From Clostridium sp. (lineage in GTDB: Bacteria; Cyanobacteriota; Vampirovibrionia; Gastranaerophilales; Gastranaerophilaceae): a stretch of DNA of 64,000 nt. The position numbers were made by a program, and so were the translations under genes. This document shows, one piece after another, positions 17,846 through 25,262 of the stretch. The DNA lies in NCBI GenBank assembly GCA_018362895.1, contig JAHALR010000009.1:1-64000 (forward strand). Direction: 5' to 3'. Below the pieces are notes generated by a model. The model was not told where the DNA came from and made no database searches. It saw only the letters and a list, made by a program, of their open reading frames with translations. The first letter of the stretch is position 1; each line of letters begins with the position of its first letter.

Positions 17846-20710
17846 TTATACATCATAAATAACAGGATCTCTTTGCATAAGAGCAAGTGCTTTTGTTGCT
17901 GTATCAGAAATTTTTCTCATCTTTTTAGCTGTATAATAATCTTCATTTTGATGAACAGCTTCATCACCAGCAAAACGAGAAACCTCTTTAATCTGCTGCA
18001 AAACATCGATAGTTCTGTTAATATTTTTCAAAAACTCTCCTTCATCAAGTTTTGCATTTTCTTTTGTATTTTCCTTTATAATCCTTTCCCATTCCTTGCG
18101 AGAATCCTCTGAAGAAACTTTTGCCCATTTGGTAATTAACTGTGCATCATATCTGTTAAGTGGGACATTTTTTTCTGAAGCTTTATATTTGTCTTGTATT
18201 TTCTTAATCTTATCATTTAGCCTGTCTATACCATACAAAACATCTATTACTGCATCATCCAGGGCATAAGTTTTTACATCCTCATTTCTATCATCATAAG
18301 GTGTCAAAGCACAAGCAACAGCAGCCATCTCTTCAGGTGACAGATATTCAAGCCCTGATTTCAGAACTGTTTCTGCAAACAATAAACTATCAAGCCCTCT
18401 TGCTTTTGCAACAATTTTTCCTTTTGTCGTTGAATATAATTTTCCATTTTTTTCAACAAAACATTCCATTTCAGGATCCGTTAAAACTTTTGCCATATTT
18501 GAAAATTCATTTTTCATTTCTTTAAGAATTTTTTCAGGTTTTTCACCTGCTGATTCAAGTCTTTCTTTGAGGAAGGATTTATCCAAAGCATCTTTCACAT
18601 TATCAGCAGAGTGCTCAATATCTATCAAATGACTCAAAAAACTATAAGTCGGTTTAAAATTGCTGTTAATAGGATCAGCACTTGCTGAAACGAGATTAAA
18701 TATACCGGCAGGGGAATGTTTTTTATCCGGAATAATAACAACATTTCCAATTGAATCTTTTCCTCTTCTTCCCGCTCTGCCAGCCATTTGTTGAAACTCA
18801 CTCGGAGTAAGGTCAACAAATTTTTCACCTGTTGTATTTGCTGATTCTTTTGCATATCTATCAAGTTGGGTAAAAACAACTGTTTTAGCAGGTACGTTTA
18901 TACCTGCTCCAAGCGTTGAAGTAGCAAATACAGCTTTGACAAGTTTATTTTGTGCAAGCTCTTCAACCAGCGCTTTATAAGATGGCATTTTGCCTGCGTG
19001 ATGAACTGCAACACCTGAAAGAAAATCAGTTTTTTCATCAAAAGCACCCAGATAAAGTCCTTTATCAGTATATTTTTTAACAATTTCAGCAGCTTTTTCC
19101 TGTTCATCCGGCGTTAACAATGATTTTCCTGTCTTCAAAAATTCTTTTTTTAGATAATCGCAATTTTTTCTTGAAAAGCTAAAAATAATCGCAGGAAGTT
19201 TGTCTTCTCTTTCCAATGTATCTATCAAATCGAATTCTTCAGGTCGTATAGCTTGTGTTTTCTCTATTGTAAGAGCTTTGGAAATATCATTAATATAATC
19301 TTGTTTCAAGCCCATGTTTTCAAGACGTTTTTCAAAATCTTTTACAGACATATCATTTTTGCCTAAGATTTTTTTAATTTTTTCTAAACCATCCTCTGAA
19401 GTACAATCACCTGAAGTCAGTCTGCTAAATTGCATAAAAGCTCTTTTTTTACCATGAGACAACAAAGTTGTATCAATCAAAAGCTCGTCAATTTTTTCCG
19501 GACTAATAACTTTTTTAGTTCCATTTGAATAAAAAGCTTTTTTCTGTTCTTTTGTCATTTTATCCGTCTTCAAAACTTCATTAAACTTTGTTTGTGACTT
19601 ATCCGCAAGAAGCGCAGCAGCACGTTTGGCTTCAAGCGGTTCTATATCAAATCTTTTTACTAAAAAAGATTCAAGTTTTTCAAGTTCTCCATTTTTTTCA
19701 GGCACCTTTGACAAAAGAATCTCCATGCCGTTTTTAGGTGTGCCATCACCATTATTTTTAAGGCTAATCATTGAAAGTACTTCTCTTTGTTTCTCAGTAA
19801 GAGGTTTATCAGAATTAGGATAAAGACATCTATTCAGTTTTTTTAAATCGAATTTTTCTTTTGTCAAAGGAGTTATTGAAGTTTTTGATCTTTTAGGATC
19901 ATAAATAAAGTATTTCAAAGGAACATGACGTTCATCAGGCGAAATATTAGTCATCGAAGCAATACGATTCCCACCTTTTTCCTGTTGTAGCCTGTTCATC
20001 CACTCAACTATGACAGGAGCGTTATCAGCTGTGGCAGAAAGCAAAAGCTGTTGTATATGAGCAGGAGTATACATTATAGAGGTTTCCCAAACCTCACCTC
20101 TTTCCGGATCATTCATATAATGAAACTCATCATATATTACAGTGGCAACATCTTTAAGTTTATCATCCAGCTCTTCTTTACTATCACCTAGTAGCATATT
20201 TCTGTATATTTCTGTTGTCATAATGACGATAGGAGCTTTTCTGTTTATTTTCACATCACCAGTCATTAATCCAACATTTTCTTTTCCAAAGAGTTTACAA
20301 AAATCAGTATATTTTTCATTGGACAATGCCTTAAGAGGTGTAGTGTAATATGTTGTTTTTCCATCTTCAAGATTCTTATTGATAATATATTCAGCAATCA
20401 ATGTTTTACCAGTGCCTGTCGGTGCCGGAACAAGATGATCTTCATTATCGAACAAATGTTTAGCAGCCTCTATTTGAAATTTATCAGGCTTAAGTCTGTA
20501 ATAATCATCAAGAGACTTTTGAAAAATCTCGTGATTTGGTTTAGAAAAATCTTGTTTTCCTTTAAATGAAATATTATAGGGTTTTATGAAAATAAAATCA
20601 TCAAAACCTATTTGCTTATAGGCTAAATCGTGTTTTTTATTCTGACCAACCTTATTTTGATGTAATGACTTAGAGGTGAAATTTGCAGAAGTAACTCTTT
20701 GAATAGGCAT
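17846..20710 (-). CDS. Ski2-like DExH-box helicase with large inter-lobe insertion
   Basis: A 954-residue superfamily 2 helicase. Lobe 1 has the Q-like FQIEAA, Walker A APTGTGKT (96-103), TTPLKALSNEKY, DEFH (194-197) and LLLSATADN. Lobe 2 has AVHHAGKMPSYK, FATSTLGAGINVPAKTVVF and QMAGRAGRRG. These are hallmarks of the Ski2/Mtr4 family, which unwinds RNA during processing or decay. About 220 residues (roughly 265-490), mostly charged helices, separate the lobes. A C-terminal helical domain (about 690-950) is as expected for the family. The N-terminal extension contains NISFKG (46-51), a motif shared with other proteins in this window. The start has an AAGGA site. The RNA substrate is unknown. 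Confidence 0.85.
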   Translation of the reverse strand: MPIQRVTSANFTSKSLHQNKVGQNKKHDLAYKQIGFDDFIFIKPYNISFKGKQDFSKPNHEIFQKSLDDYYRLKPDKFQIEAAKHLFDNEDHLVPAPTGTGKTLIAEYIINKNLEDGKTTYYTTPLKALSNEKYTDFCKLFGKENVGLMTGDVKINRKAPIVIMTTEIYRNMLLGDSKEELDDKLKDVATVIYDEFHYMNDPERGEVWETSIMYTPAHIQQLLLSATADNAPVIVEWMNRLQQEKGGNRIASMTNISPDERHVPLKYFIYDPKRSKTSITPLTKEKFDLKKLNRCLYPNSDKPLTEKQREVLSMISLKNNGDGTPKNGMEILLSKVPEKNGELEKLESFLVKRFDIEPLEAKRAAALLADKSQTKFNEVLKTDKMTKEQKKAFYSNGTKKVISPEKIDELLIDTTLLSHGKKRAFMQFSRLTSGDCTSEDGLEKIKKILGKNDMSVKDFEKRLENMGLKQDYINDISKALTIEKTQAIRPEEFDLIDTLEREDKLPAIIFSFSRKNCDYLKKEFLKTGKSLLTPDEQEKAAEIVKKYTDKGLYLGAFDEKTDFLSGVAVHHAGKMPSYKALVEELAQNKLVKAVFATSTLGAGINVPAKTVVFTQLDRYAKESANTTGEKFVDLTPSEFQQMAGRAGRRGKDSIGNVVIIPDKKHSPAGIFNLVSASADPINSNFKPTYSFLSHLIDIEHSADNVKDALDKSFLKERLESAGEKPEKILKEMKNEFSNMAKVLTDPEMECFVEKNGKLYSTTKGKIVAKARGLDSLLFAETVLKSGLEYLSPEEMAAVACALTPYDDRNEDVKTYALDDAVIDVLYGIDRLNDKIKKIQDKYKASEKNVPLNRYDAQLITKWAKVSSEDSRKEWERIIKENTKENAKLDEGEFLKNINRTIDVLQQIKEVSRFAGDEAVHQNEDYYTAKKMRKISDTATKALALMQRDPVIYDV

Positions 20711-20847
20711 CTTAAAATCCTTGTTTTTCTTTTTTGCATTAACACAACAAAATAATTTTTGTTGTTATTAAAAAAAAATTATTTGATAAAACTTAACATC
20801 AATAAAAAAAATTAACAAAAATAAAAAGTCATAAGCATTATAAGAAT

Positions 20848-21732
20848 ATGCAGATTAACAAACTGACAAATTGTTTCCCAAACAAAATCAAACAAACTGC
20901 AAAGGCAGCTTTAATAGCAATGGTTAGTGCATTTCCTCTCCAAACTGCACAGGATCAATTCGTTAAATTAGCAAAAGAGACACCTGTCTCCACTACAATG
21001 TCAACTATAACAAAGGGGTTAGATATTGTTCAAAATATAAATTGCAGAGGCGGAGTAACACACTGTTTTTCAGATAGTTCTATGATAGTTTTGAAAAAAA
21101 GGTTAACATCATCAAATATCAAAACAGTATATAAACTGCCTGTTGATACAGCAATAAAACCATATATTCCATCAACAGGACAGTTCGGTTCCATAAGACC
21201 ACAAAATCGTCCTCATTTGGGCATTGATATTTACCCGAGATTATACGGGCGAAAACCCAAAGAACCTGTGGCAGTAATGTCAGCAACAAATGGCATAGTT
21301 GTTAGTGTAAAAAAATCACCGAAAAAAGACCCTAAAAATCTTATTGCAAATAACATCAAAATAATGTCTCCTGACGGTAAAATATATTCCTATGACCATC
21401 TCGGAAGACCGGAAGACTATAAAAATGCAAAATTCACGGAACTGAAAAATATAGGTGACATAGTTCAAGCCGGAGATACAATTGGAACAATTGGAAAAAC
21501 AGGAGAAACAGAAGTATGGCACCTGCACTTTGGTGTTTGTGATTTAGATGTGCAAAAAATGCAGAAAAAAAATCCAACTTGGCTAATGTTATTTAAAAAC
21601 AATACAGTCTATGCCACACCAATGGGCCAAATTGATCCTTTGAACAAAGAAAAAGCGGGCAAAATCTCAGAAGTTCTAGGGTTATACAAAATAGATAAAG
21701 GTCCCAAAGTTGACTATTTGGACAAACTCTAA
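20848..21732 (+). CDS. M23-family (LytM-type) metallopeptidase
   Basis: A 294-residue likely peptidoglycan endopeptidase or divisome/cell-wall regulator. The peptidase domain (about 120-245) has the zinc ligands in RPHLGIDIYPR (H and D) and HLHFGVCD (HxH), plus the YSYDHLG strand. The N terminus has a hydrophobic stretch (AALIAMVSAFPLQTA, about 18-32) that may be a signal or anchor. No clear ribosome site precedes the ATG at 20848, and a TATAAG hexamer at 20839-20844 sits only three bases upstream, so either the mRNA is leaderless or the real start is later (an internal ATG is at residue 24). It is divergent from the helicase and followed by the parvulin gene. Confidence 0.85.
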   Translation: MQINKLTNCFPNKIKQTAKAALIAMVSAFPLQTAQDQFVKLAKETPVSTTMSTITKGLDIVQNINCRGGVTHCFSDSSMIVLKKRLTSSNIKTVYKLPVDTAIKPYIPSTGQFGSIRPQNRPHLGIDIYPRLYGRKPKEPVAVMSATNGIVVSVKKSPKKDPKNLIANNIKIMSPDGKIYSYDHLGRPEDYKNAKFTELKNIGDIVQAGDTIGTIGKTGETEVWHLHFGVCDLDVQKMQKKNPTWLMLFKNNTVYATPMGQIDPLNKEKAGKISEVLGLYKIDKGPKVDYLDKL

Positions 21733-21806
21733 ATAGTTCTTTCAAATAATTGTAATTATTTTTGTTTTTATTTAAAATTTAATGAAACAAGAAATAGGAG
21801 TTTTTT

Positions 21807-22211
21807 ATGAAAAATTTTACTAAATTATTTTTTAAATATTCAATAGCAATATTTTTTGCAGTCTTTTGTCTTGCTCCATTTTATGCAAACAACTCACAAA
21901 CAGCCTATGCAGAAGATGGAAGCATATACAAATCAGTCAGAGCAAGCCACATATTAGTTGACGATGAAAATCAAGCATGGGCACTAAAATCAAGAATAAC
22001 TGAAGGTGAAAATTTTGAAACACTGGCAAGGCAATATTCAAAATGTCCTTCCAGAGAAAAAGGCGGTGACTTAGGATACTTCGGTCGCGGACAAATGGTA
22101 CCTGAGTTTGAAAATGCAGCTTTTTCAACACCGCTTGGTGAAGTATCTGACCCTGTAAAAACAAGGCACGGCTGGCATTTGATAAAAGTAACAAGAAAAA
22201 TGAAAGGCTGA
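21807..22211 (+). CDS. Secreted parvulin-type peptidyl-prolyl isomerase
   Basis: A 134-residue single-domain PpiC/parvulin isomerase with a signal peptide (about 1-33, cleavage near AYA|ED). The isomerase domain (about 40-134) shows VRASHILVD, FETLARQYSKCPS, GGDLGYFGRGQMVPEFE and TRHGWHLIKV, all standard parvulin features. It is expected to assist folding in the periplasm. It lacks the SurA chaperone domains, so it is much shorter than SurA or PrsA. A GGAG ribosome site precedes the ATG. A hairpin overlapping the stop probably terminates the transcript. Confidence 0.92.
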   Translation: MKNFTKLFFKYSIAIFFAVFCLAPFYANNSQTAYAEDGSIYKSVRASHILVDDENQAWALKSRITEGENFETLARQYSKCPSREKGGDLGYFGRGQMVPEFENAAFSTPLGEVSDPVKTRHGWHLIKVTRKMKG

Positions 22212-22227
22212 TTTCAAAAATCAGCCT
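22205..22227 (+). terminator. Hairpin terminator after the parvulin gene
   Basis: A perfect 10-bp stem (AGGCTGATTT / AAATCAGCCT) with a 3-base loop, overlapping the TGA stop. Only a weak T-rich tail follows, so efficiency is uncertain. Confidence 0.6.
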
Positions 22228-22246
22228 ATTGTATAATTAAAATCTC

Positions 22247-22275
22247 TTGACGATAATATATGTTATTGTTAAACT
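22247..22275 (+). promoter_or_regulatory. Probable promoter of the tRNA-Pro/Gly/Cys cluster
   Basis: TTGACG (22247-22252), 17 bp, TAAACT (22270-22275). The partial tRNA-Pro copy begins 25 bp later, so the fragment lies inside the transcribed leader. Confidence 0.5.
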
Positions 22276-22300
22276 TTAAATACCTTGATAATTAAATATA

Positions 22301-22391
22301 CGGGATGTGGCGCAGCTTGACTCTGCCGAGAAAATGATTTAGTATCATTTTCGAGAGGTAGCACCGCAGGTGCGCTGAATATTCCAAATTT
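22301..22391 (+). repeat. Partial duplication of the tRNA-Pro 5' end plus 72-bp insert with two hairpins
   Basis: Bases 22301-22319 repeat the first 19 bases of the tRNA-Pro gene that starts at 22392. The 72 bp between the two copies contain a hairpin (GAAAATGAT / ATCATTTTC) and a second GC-rich hairpin (GCACC / GGTGC). The fragment cannot fold as a tRNA. The layout resembles a short insertion with a duplicated flank, or the scar of an element that recombined at the tRNA 5' end. Confidence 0.7.
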
Positions 22392-22468
22392 CGGGATGTG
22401 GCGCAGCTTGGTAGCGCACCTCGCTTGGGACGAGGGGGTCGCACGTTCAAATCGTGTCATCCCGACCA
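22392..22468 (+). tRNA. tRNA-Pro(UGG)
   Basis: 77 bases including an encoded CCA. The acceptor stem CGGGATG pairs with the 3' CATCCCG, the anticodon loop is CTTGGGA with anticodon TGG, and the T-loop TTCAAAT is present. First intact tRNA of a three-tRNA cluster. Confidence 0.95.
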
Positions 22469-22479
22469 CTTCTAAATAT

Positions 22480-22554
22480 GCGGAAGTAACTCAATGGTAG
22501 AGTACCTGCCTTCCAAGCAGGCTGCTGCGGGTTCGAGTCCCGTCTTCCGCTCCA
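22480..22554 (+). tRNA. tRNA-Gly(UCC)
   Basis: 75 bases with encoded CCA. Acceptor GCGGAAG / CTTCCGC, anticodon stem CCTGC / GCAGG, loop CTTCCAA giving TCC, T-loop GGTTCGAGTCC. It lies 11 bp after tRNA-Pro. Confidence 0.96.
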
Positions 22555-22582
22555 TTTTAAAGGAGTTTAATAAAAATAATAT

Positions 22583-22653
22583 GGCGGCATGGCCAAGTGG
22601 TAAGGCAGGAGCCTGCAAAGCTTTCATCCCCAGTTCGAATCTGGGTGCCGCCT
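22583..22653 (+). tRNA. tRNA-Cys(GCA)
   Basis: 71 bases, CCA not encoded, unlike its neighbours. Acceptor GGCGGCA / TGCCGCC with discriminator T, loop CTGCAAA giving anticodon GCA, T-loop AGTTCGAATCT. The anticodon stem uses two G-T pairs. Confidence 0.93.
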
Positions 22654-22660
22654 ATTTCTA

Positions 22661-22687
22661 AAAAGACCTCAAAAAGAGGTCTTTTTT
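22661..22687. terminator. Bidirectional intrinsic terminator of the tRNA cluster and the HTH gene
   Basis: A 10-bp stem AAAAGACCTC / GAGGTCTTTT with a 5-base loop and flanking A and T runs. It ends the tRNA transcript on the plus strand and overlaps the stop of the convergent HTH gene. Confidence 0.85.
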
Positions 22688-22901
22688 AGTATCTTTTTCT
22701 CTTATCAATAAACTTTATATCATAGTCTAAAATCTCTGCAATAAGCTTGATTTCACGATAAGGAATAGTTTCTTTTCTAAGTTTTTGAGATAAATTAGCC
22801 ATTGTATATTTTTTATTTAATTTTTTAGAAAGTTCATTAGCAAGACTTGTCAAAGTAAAATCTCTATCTAAAATTAACTGTTTTATCTCTTTAATAATCA
22901 A
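22686..22901 (-). CDS. Small XRE-like helix-turn-helix protein
   Basis: 71 residues, probably a DNA-binding regulator. The pattern FTLTSLANELSKKL, KKYTMANLSQKLRKETIPYREI, KLIAEILDYDIKFI matches a compact lambda-repressor-like fold with two or three helices before a short terminal strand. Nothing else is fused to it. It is convergent with the tRNA cluster, with its stop in the shared terminator, and divergent from a possible 23-residue ORF. Such small regulators are frequent on mobile elements, so it could be a remnant. The target is unknown; an AATTAATTA inverted repeat lies 60-95 bp upstream. Confidence 0.7.
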   Translation of the reverse strand: MIIKEIKQLILDRDFTLTSLANELSKKLNKKYTMANLSQKLRKETIPYREIKLIAEILDYDIKFIDKRKRY

Positions 22902-22960
22902 TGCTAACTATCCTAAATTCAACTATATAATTAAATATTATACAATATATTTTAATACTC

Positions 22961-22996
22961 AATTAATTAACCAACCCAAAACCTGACTAATTAATT
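22961..22996. promoter_or_regulatory. Inverted AATTAATTA repeat upstream of the HTH gene
   Basis: AATTAATTA at 22961-22969 and TAATTAATT at 22988-22996 form an inverted pair about 60 bp upstream of the HTH start. It could be an autoregulatory operator, but AT-rich repeats like this occur easily by chance here. Confidence 0.25.
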
Positions 22997-23023
22997 ATTA
23001 AGTTGAACAAAAAAGGATGCGAA

Positions 23024-23095
23024 ATGGAACCTGAAAACAACGCTCCAGTGCTCTATATTTACTTCTTTGAATCAATTAAAAGAAAATTAAAATAA
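23024..23095 (+). CDS. Possible 23-residue peptide divergent from the HTH gene
   Basis: An ATG with an AAAAAAGGA ribosome site at good spacing opens a 23-codon frame (MEPENNAPVLYIYFFESIKR, then KLK). The middle is hydrophobic and aromatic and the end is basic. No family is recognised. It may be a real small peptide paired with the HTH protein, or the stub of a decayed gene. Confidence 0.25.
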   Translation: MEPENNAPVLYIYFFESIKRKLK

Positions 23096-23108
23096 TAAGA
23101 GATCTGTT

Positions 23109-23135
23109 TTGACAAATGTTTTTTTATGTTATGAT
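23109..23135 (+). promoter_or_regulatory. Probable promoter of tRNA-Val
   Basis: TTGACA (23109-23114) and TATGAT (23130-23135), spacer 15 bp (short), ending 9 bp before the tRNA-Val 5' end. Confidence 0.5.
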
Positions 23136-23144
23136 TTACGTAAT

Positions 23145-23220
23145 GGGCGGTTGGCGCAGTTGGTAGCGCATCACATTGACATTGTGGGGGTCGCTGGTTC
23201 GAGTCCAGTATCGCCCACCA
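23145..23220 (+). tRNA. tRNA-Val(GAC)
   Basis: 76 bases with encoded CCA. Acceptor GGGCGGT / ATCGCCC (one G-T or mismatch at the base of the stem), anticodon loop TTGACAT giving GAC, T-loop GGTTCGAGTCC. Followed by its own terminator. Confidence 0.94.
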
Positions 23221-23232
23221 TATTGGATAAAG

Positions 23233-23264
23233 AGCTGTTAAAAATTAGTTTAACAGCTTTTTTT
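23233..23264 (+). terminator. Intrinsic terminator of tRNA-Val
   Basis: A 10-bp stem AGCTGTTAAA / TTTAACAGCT with a 6-base loop, followed by a run of T. Confidence 0.85.
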
Positions 23265-23697
23265 ATTGTTATTGTATTGTTTCAGGTGTATTGTTTCAGG
23301 TACTTTTGAAATTGCAGATACTAAGAGCAAGGTGCCTCAAACGCCCTAGAATTAGGGTTCTTAGTGTCCATTTTAGTCGGTATTTTAGTTTGAGCAAAAG
23401 TACTCAAAAGTCCATGAAATGGACACCAACTGTCCTCAAAAGTTTTTGCCCTTAAACAAGGCATAGCCTGCTTTTTAGCCACAAGTGGCGATTTTGTTCA
23501 AACTATCCGCAAATTTATTGTTGGACTTTTGAAAATTGATAAAAATTGTGTGAAATATTTCACAAGAAGTCGGTACTTTTTTTGTGGAAGTCGGAACTAT
23601 AAATTTATATATTTGTTATACTTAATACATGAATAATCATATAATTAGGATTTAATTCAAATTAATAAATGGACACAGGGTGGACACAATAAAAATT
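23265..23697. other. Gene-free stretch between tRNA-Val and tRNA-Ala, possible element scar
   Basis: About 430 bp without a supportable ORF in any frame. It contains a short palindrome (GTCCATGAAATGGAC at 23410-23424), the same TGGACAC word repeated as TGGACACAGGGTGGACAC at 23670-23687, and a looser repeat of AGTCGGTACT / AGTCGGAACT around 23570-23600. Its composition is slightly less AT-rich than flanking intergenic DNA. The position between tRNA genes, where integrative elements often insert, suggests a decayed insertion, but no integrase remnant is legible. Confidence 0.4.
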
Positions 23698-23733
23698 TAA
23701 AAAGCCCTGAAACTTAAATAGTTCAAGGCTTTT
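23695..23733 (-). terminator. Terminator of tRNA-Ala
   Basis: On the minus strand just after the tRNA-Ala CCA, an imperfect stem (AAAAGCC...TGAA pairing with TTCA..GGCTTTT, one mismatch and one bulge) is followed by a T-rich stretch. Confidence 0.65.
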
Positions 23734-23737
23734 CTAA

Positions 23738-23813
23738 TGGTGGAGGTTAGGAGATTCGAACTCCTGACCCCCTGCGTGCAAAGCAGGTGCTCTACCAGCT
23801 GAGCTAAACCCCC
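23738..23813 (-). tRNA. tRNA-Ala(UGC)
   Basis: 76 bases on the minus strand with encoded CCA. Acceptor GGGGGTT / AACCTCC with one G-T pair, D-arm TAGCTCAGCTGGTAGAGCA, anticodon loop TTTGCAC giving TGC, T-loop AGTTCGAATCT. It has its own promoter and terminator, so this is a single-gene unit rather than the rRNA-spacer copy. Confidence 0.96.
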
Positions 23814-23837
23814 AAGGGTCCTTTGGAATCCATAATT

Positions 23838-23868
23838 ATTATAATACATGCTGATTTTTTTTTGTAAA
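23838..23868 (-). promoter_or_regulatory. Probable promoter of tRNA-Ala
   Basis: On the minus strand, TTTACA (23863-23868) and TATAAT (23838-23843), spacer 19 bp, 24 bp before the tRNA 5' end. Confidence 0.5.
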
Positions 23869-23896
23869 GAGATTTATTAAAAAATTTAGAAAATTC

Positions 23897-24577
23897 TTAT
23901 AAGTCCAAACCAATTACTTCAATACCATTATATTCAGCCTTGTTTTTACAGCTGTATCCCGTTGAAGAATCAGTCATAATGATTCCCAAATATGCACCTA
24001 AAATAGCTTCTAATTGAGAAACTGGGAGCATATTAGAAGGAAGCTCTCTTATATTAAATCTATATTTCAATGCGCTTTGCAAAGCCTTGCAATCAACAGG
24101 TGATCGATCCTTATAGACACCAGACAAACCAAGAGAGGATTTCAATTCATGAATATCATAACGAAAAATATCAACCCCTGACTTTTTCATTTCGCTAAAA
24201 AAATCACATCCTCTATGGGAATATCTTTTTATCCAATCGCTATCTTGATTAATCATTTCATTGCTTTGAATAAGCTGATATTGCCTGGACATAAGCTTCC
24301 ATTTTGCATTAAGCATAAGAGGATTTTCCGGCATAGCTATATTTATAATAGCATTCTGTTTTCCAACAAAATTTTTCAGAAAAAATCTTACATCTTCCAT
24401 TGAAAACAACTTGTCTAATGTTATAATATTTAAATTTCTGTCGAGTATCGCTACTCCTGTTTCACTGGTTGAACAATTGCCCAACGATATTCCGGCAAAA
24501 TAAAGCTTGCTTACAAACTTTTTATTTTTTAACATATCTTCTCTAATCATTTTAATATACAGTTCTTCTGACAGCAT
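23897..24577 (-). CDS. Unknown protein with RNase H-like features
   Basis: 226 residues that I cannot assign with confidence. Residues about 26-75 read as the first strands of an RNase H-like fold (YFAGISLGNCSTSETGVAILD, then NLNIITLDKL, then NAIINIAMPENP). A helical end (SQLEAILGAYLGIIM) resembles the layout of DUF429-type predicted nucleases. The usual acidic triad is not complete: the first strand lacks the expected aspartate (G-I-S-L-G). It overlaps the upstream membrane-protein gene by 26 bp, so the two are coexpressed. A degenerate nuclease or a scaffold is possible. Confidence 0.5.
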   Translation of the reverse strand: MLSEELYIKMIREDMLKNKKFVSKLYFAGISLGNCSTSETGVAILDRNLNIITLDKLFSMEDVRFFLKNFVGKQNAIINIAMPENPLMLNAKWKLMSRQYQLIQSNEMINQDSDWIKRYSHRGCDFFSEMKKSGVDIFRYDIHELKSSLGLSGVYKDRSPVDCKALQSALKYRFNIRELPSNMLPVSQLEAILGAYLGIIMTDSSTGYSCKNKAEYNGIEVIGLDL

Positions 24578-25139
24578 TCAACCTTGCAGGGTTTCGGCTT
24601 TCATATAATTTTTCAAAATTGTTTTGCACATCTTTATAGTTTTTAATAGTCAGCTCTATCGATTTATTGACTACAACAAACATTATAGGCAAAGAAATCA
24701 ATACTGTCATAATACCAACAAACATATGTTTCGAAAACTTAATTAAATGTTTTTTTTGTTTTTCAGCATTTTTGTTGTTCTTATACCTGGACAATAAATC
24801 ATTGAAAAGCTTAGTTCTCTCTTCCATTGGAATTTTATCGAAAAACTCAACATTGTCTGAGTTAACCATTACGACAAATTTTTTCGCCCTTGGTCCGGAT
24901 TTTCTTACAACAGGCTTCTCTATCTCCGCATAGGGATCATACTCCTGTGCTGCCGCTTTTTCCAGGTTTGCTATACCGCCTTCCATAAGAGCCTTTGGAC
25001 TTTGAGACAAAAAACCTTCTGAATCATCTGTGAAATTGCTCATGCTTCGAATGGTAGCCTGAAGTTTTTCTATCTCCATTTTTTCATCAAAATCAAGGCT
25101 ATGAAAATCTTCTGAATTGTCGTCTTGATAATCCGGCAT
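24552..25139 (-). CDS. Unknown single-pass membrane protein
   Basis: 195 residues. An acidic N-terminal part (about 1-75) is followed by a short conserved-looking stretch (RAKKFVVMVNSDNVEFFDKI, about 84-103), a basic helix and one strong membrane segment (about 148-170, FVGIMTVLISLPIMFVVV). A soluble C-terminal tail follows. A GAGGAAAA site supports the ATG at 25139. The stop overlaps the start of the RNase H-like gene, suggesting a two-gene unit. The N terminus would face the cytoplasm by the positive-inside rule. No family is recognised. Confidence 0.55.
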   Translation of the reverse strand: MPDYQDDNSEDFHSLDFDEKMEIEKLQATIRSMSNFTDDSEGFLSQSPKALMEGGIANLEKAAAQEYDPYAEIEKPVVRKSGPRAKKFVVMVNSDNVEFFDKIPMEERTKLFNDLLSRYKNNKNAEKQKKHLIKFSKHMFVGIMTVLISLPIMFVVVNKSIELTIKNYKDVQNNFEKLYESRNPARLNAVRRTVY

Positions 25140-25262
25140 TTTTCCTCAAGTTTCTCACCAAAATGTTGTTTTTGCATGGTGTTTTTATGCTAAACTAAAA
25201 ATATTATACTACATTATTCCTAAAAATTTTACCTGAATTTAGATGAATTAACGGAGATATAA

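Noticed and set aside
22269..22469. A 66-codon minus-strand ORF with a MTRFERATPSS-type start
   Set aside because: It is the antisense of tRNA-Pro and its partial copy, a common spurious ORF type.
23109..23309. A 66-codon plus-strand ORF
   Set aside because: It spans tRNA-Val and its terminator, so it is a by-product of the tRNA gene.
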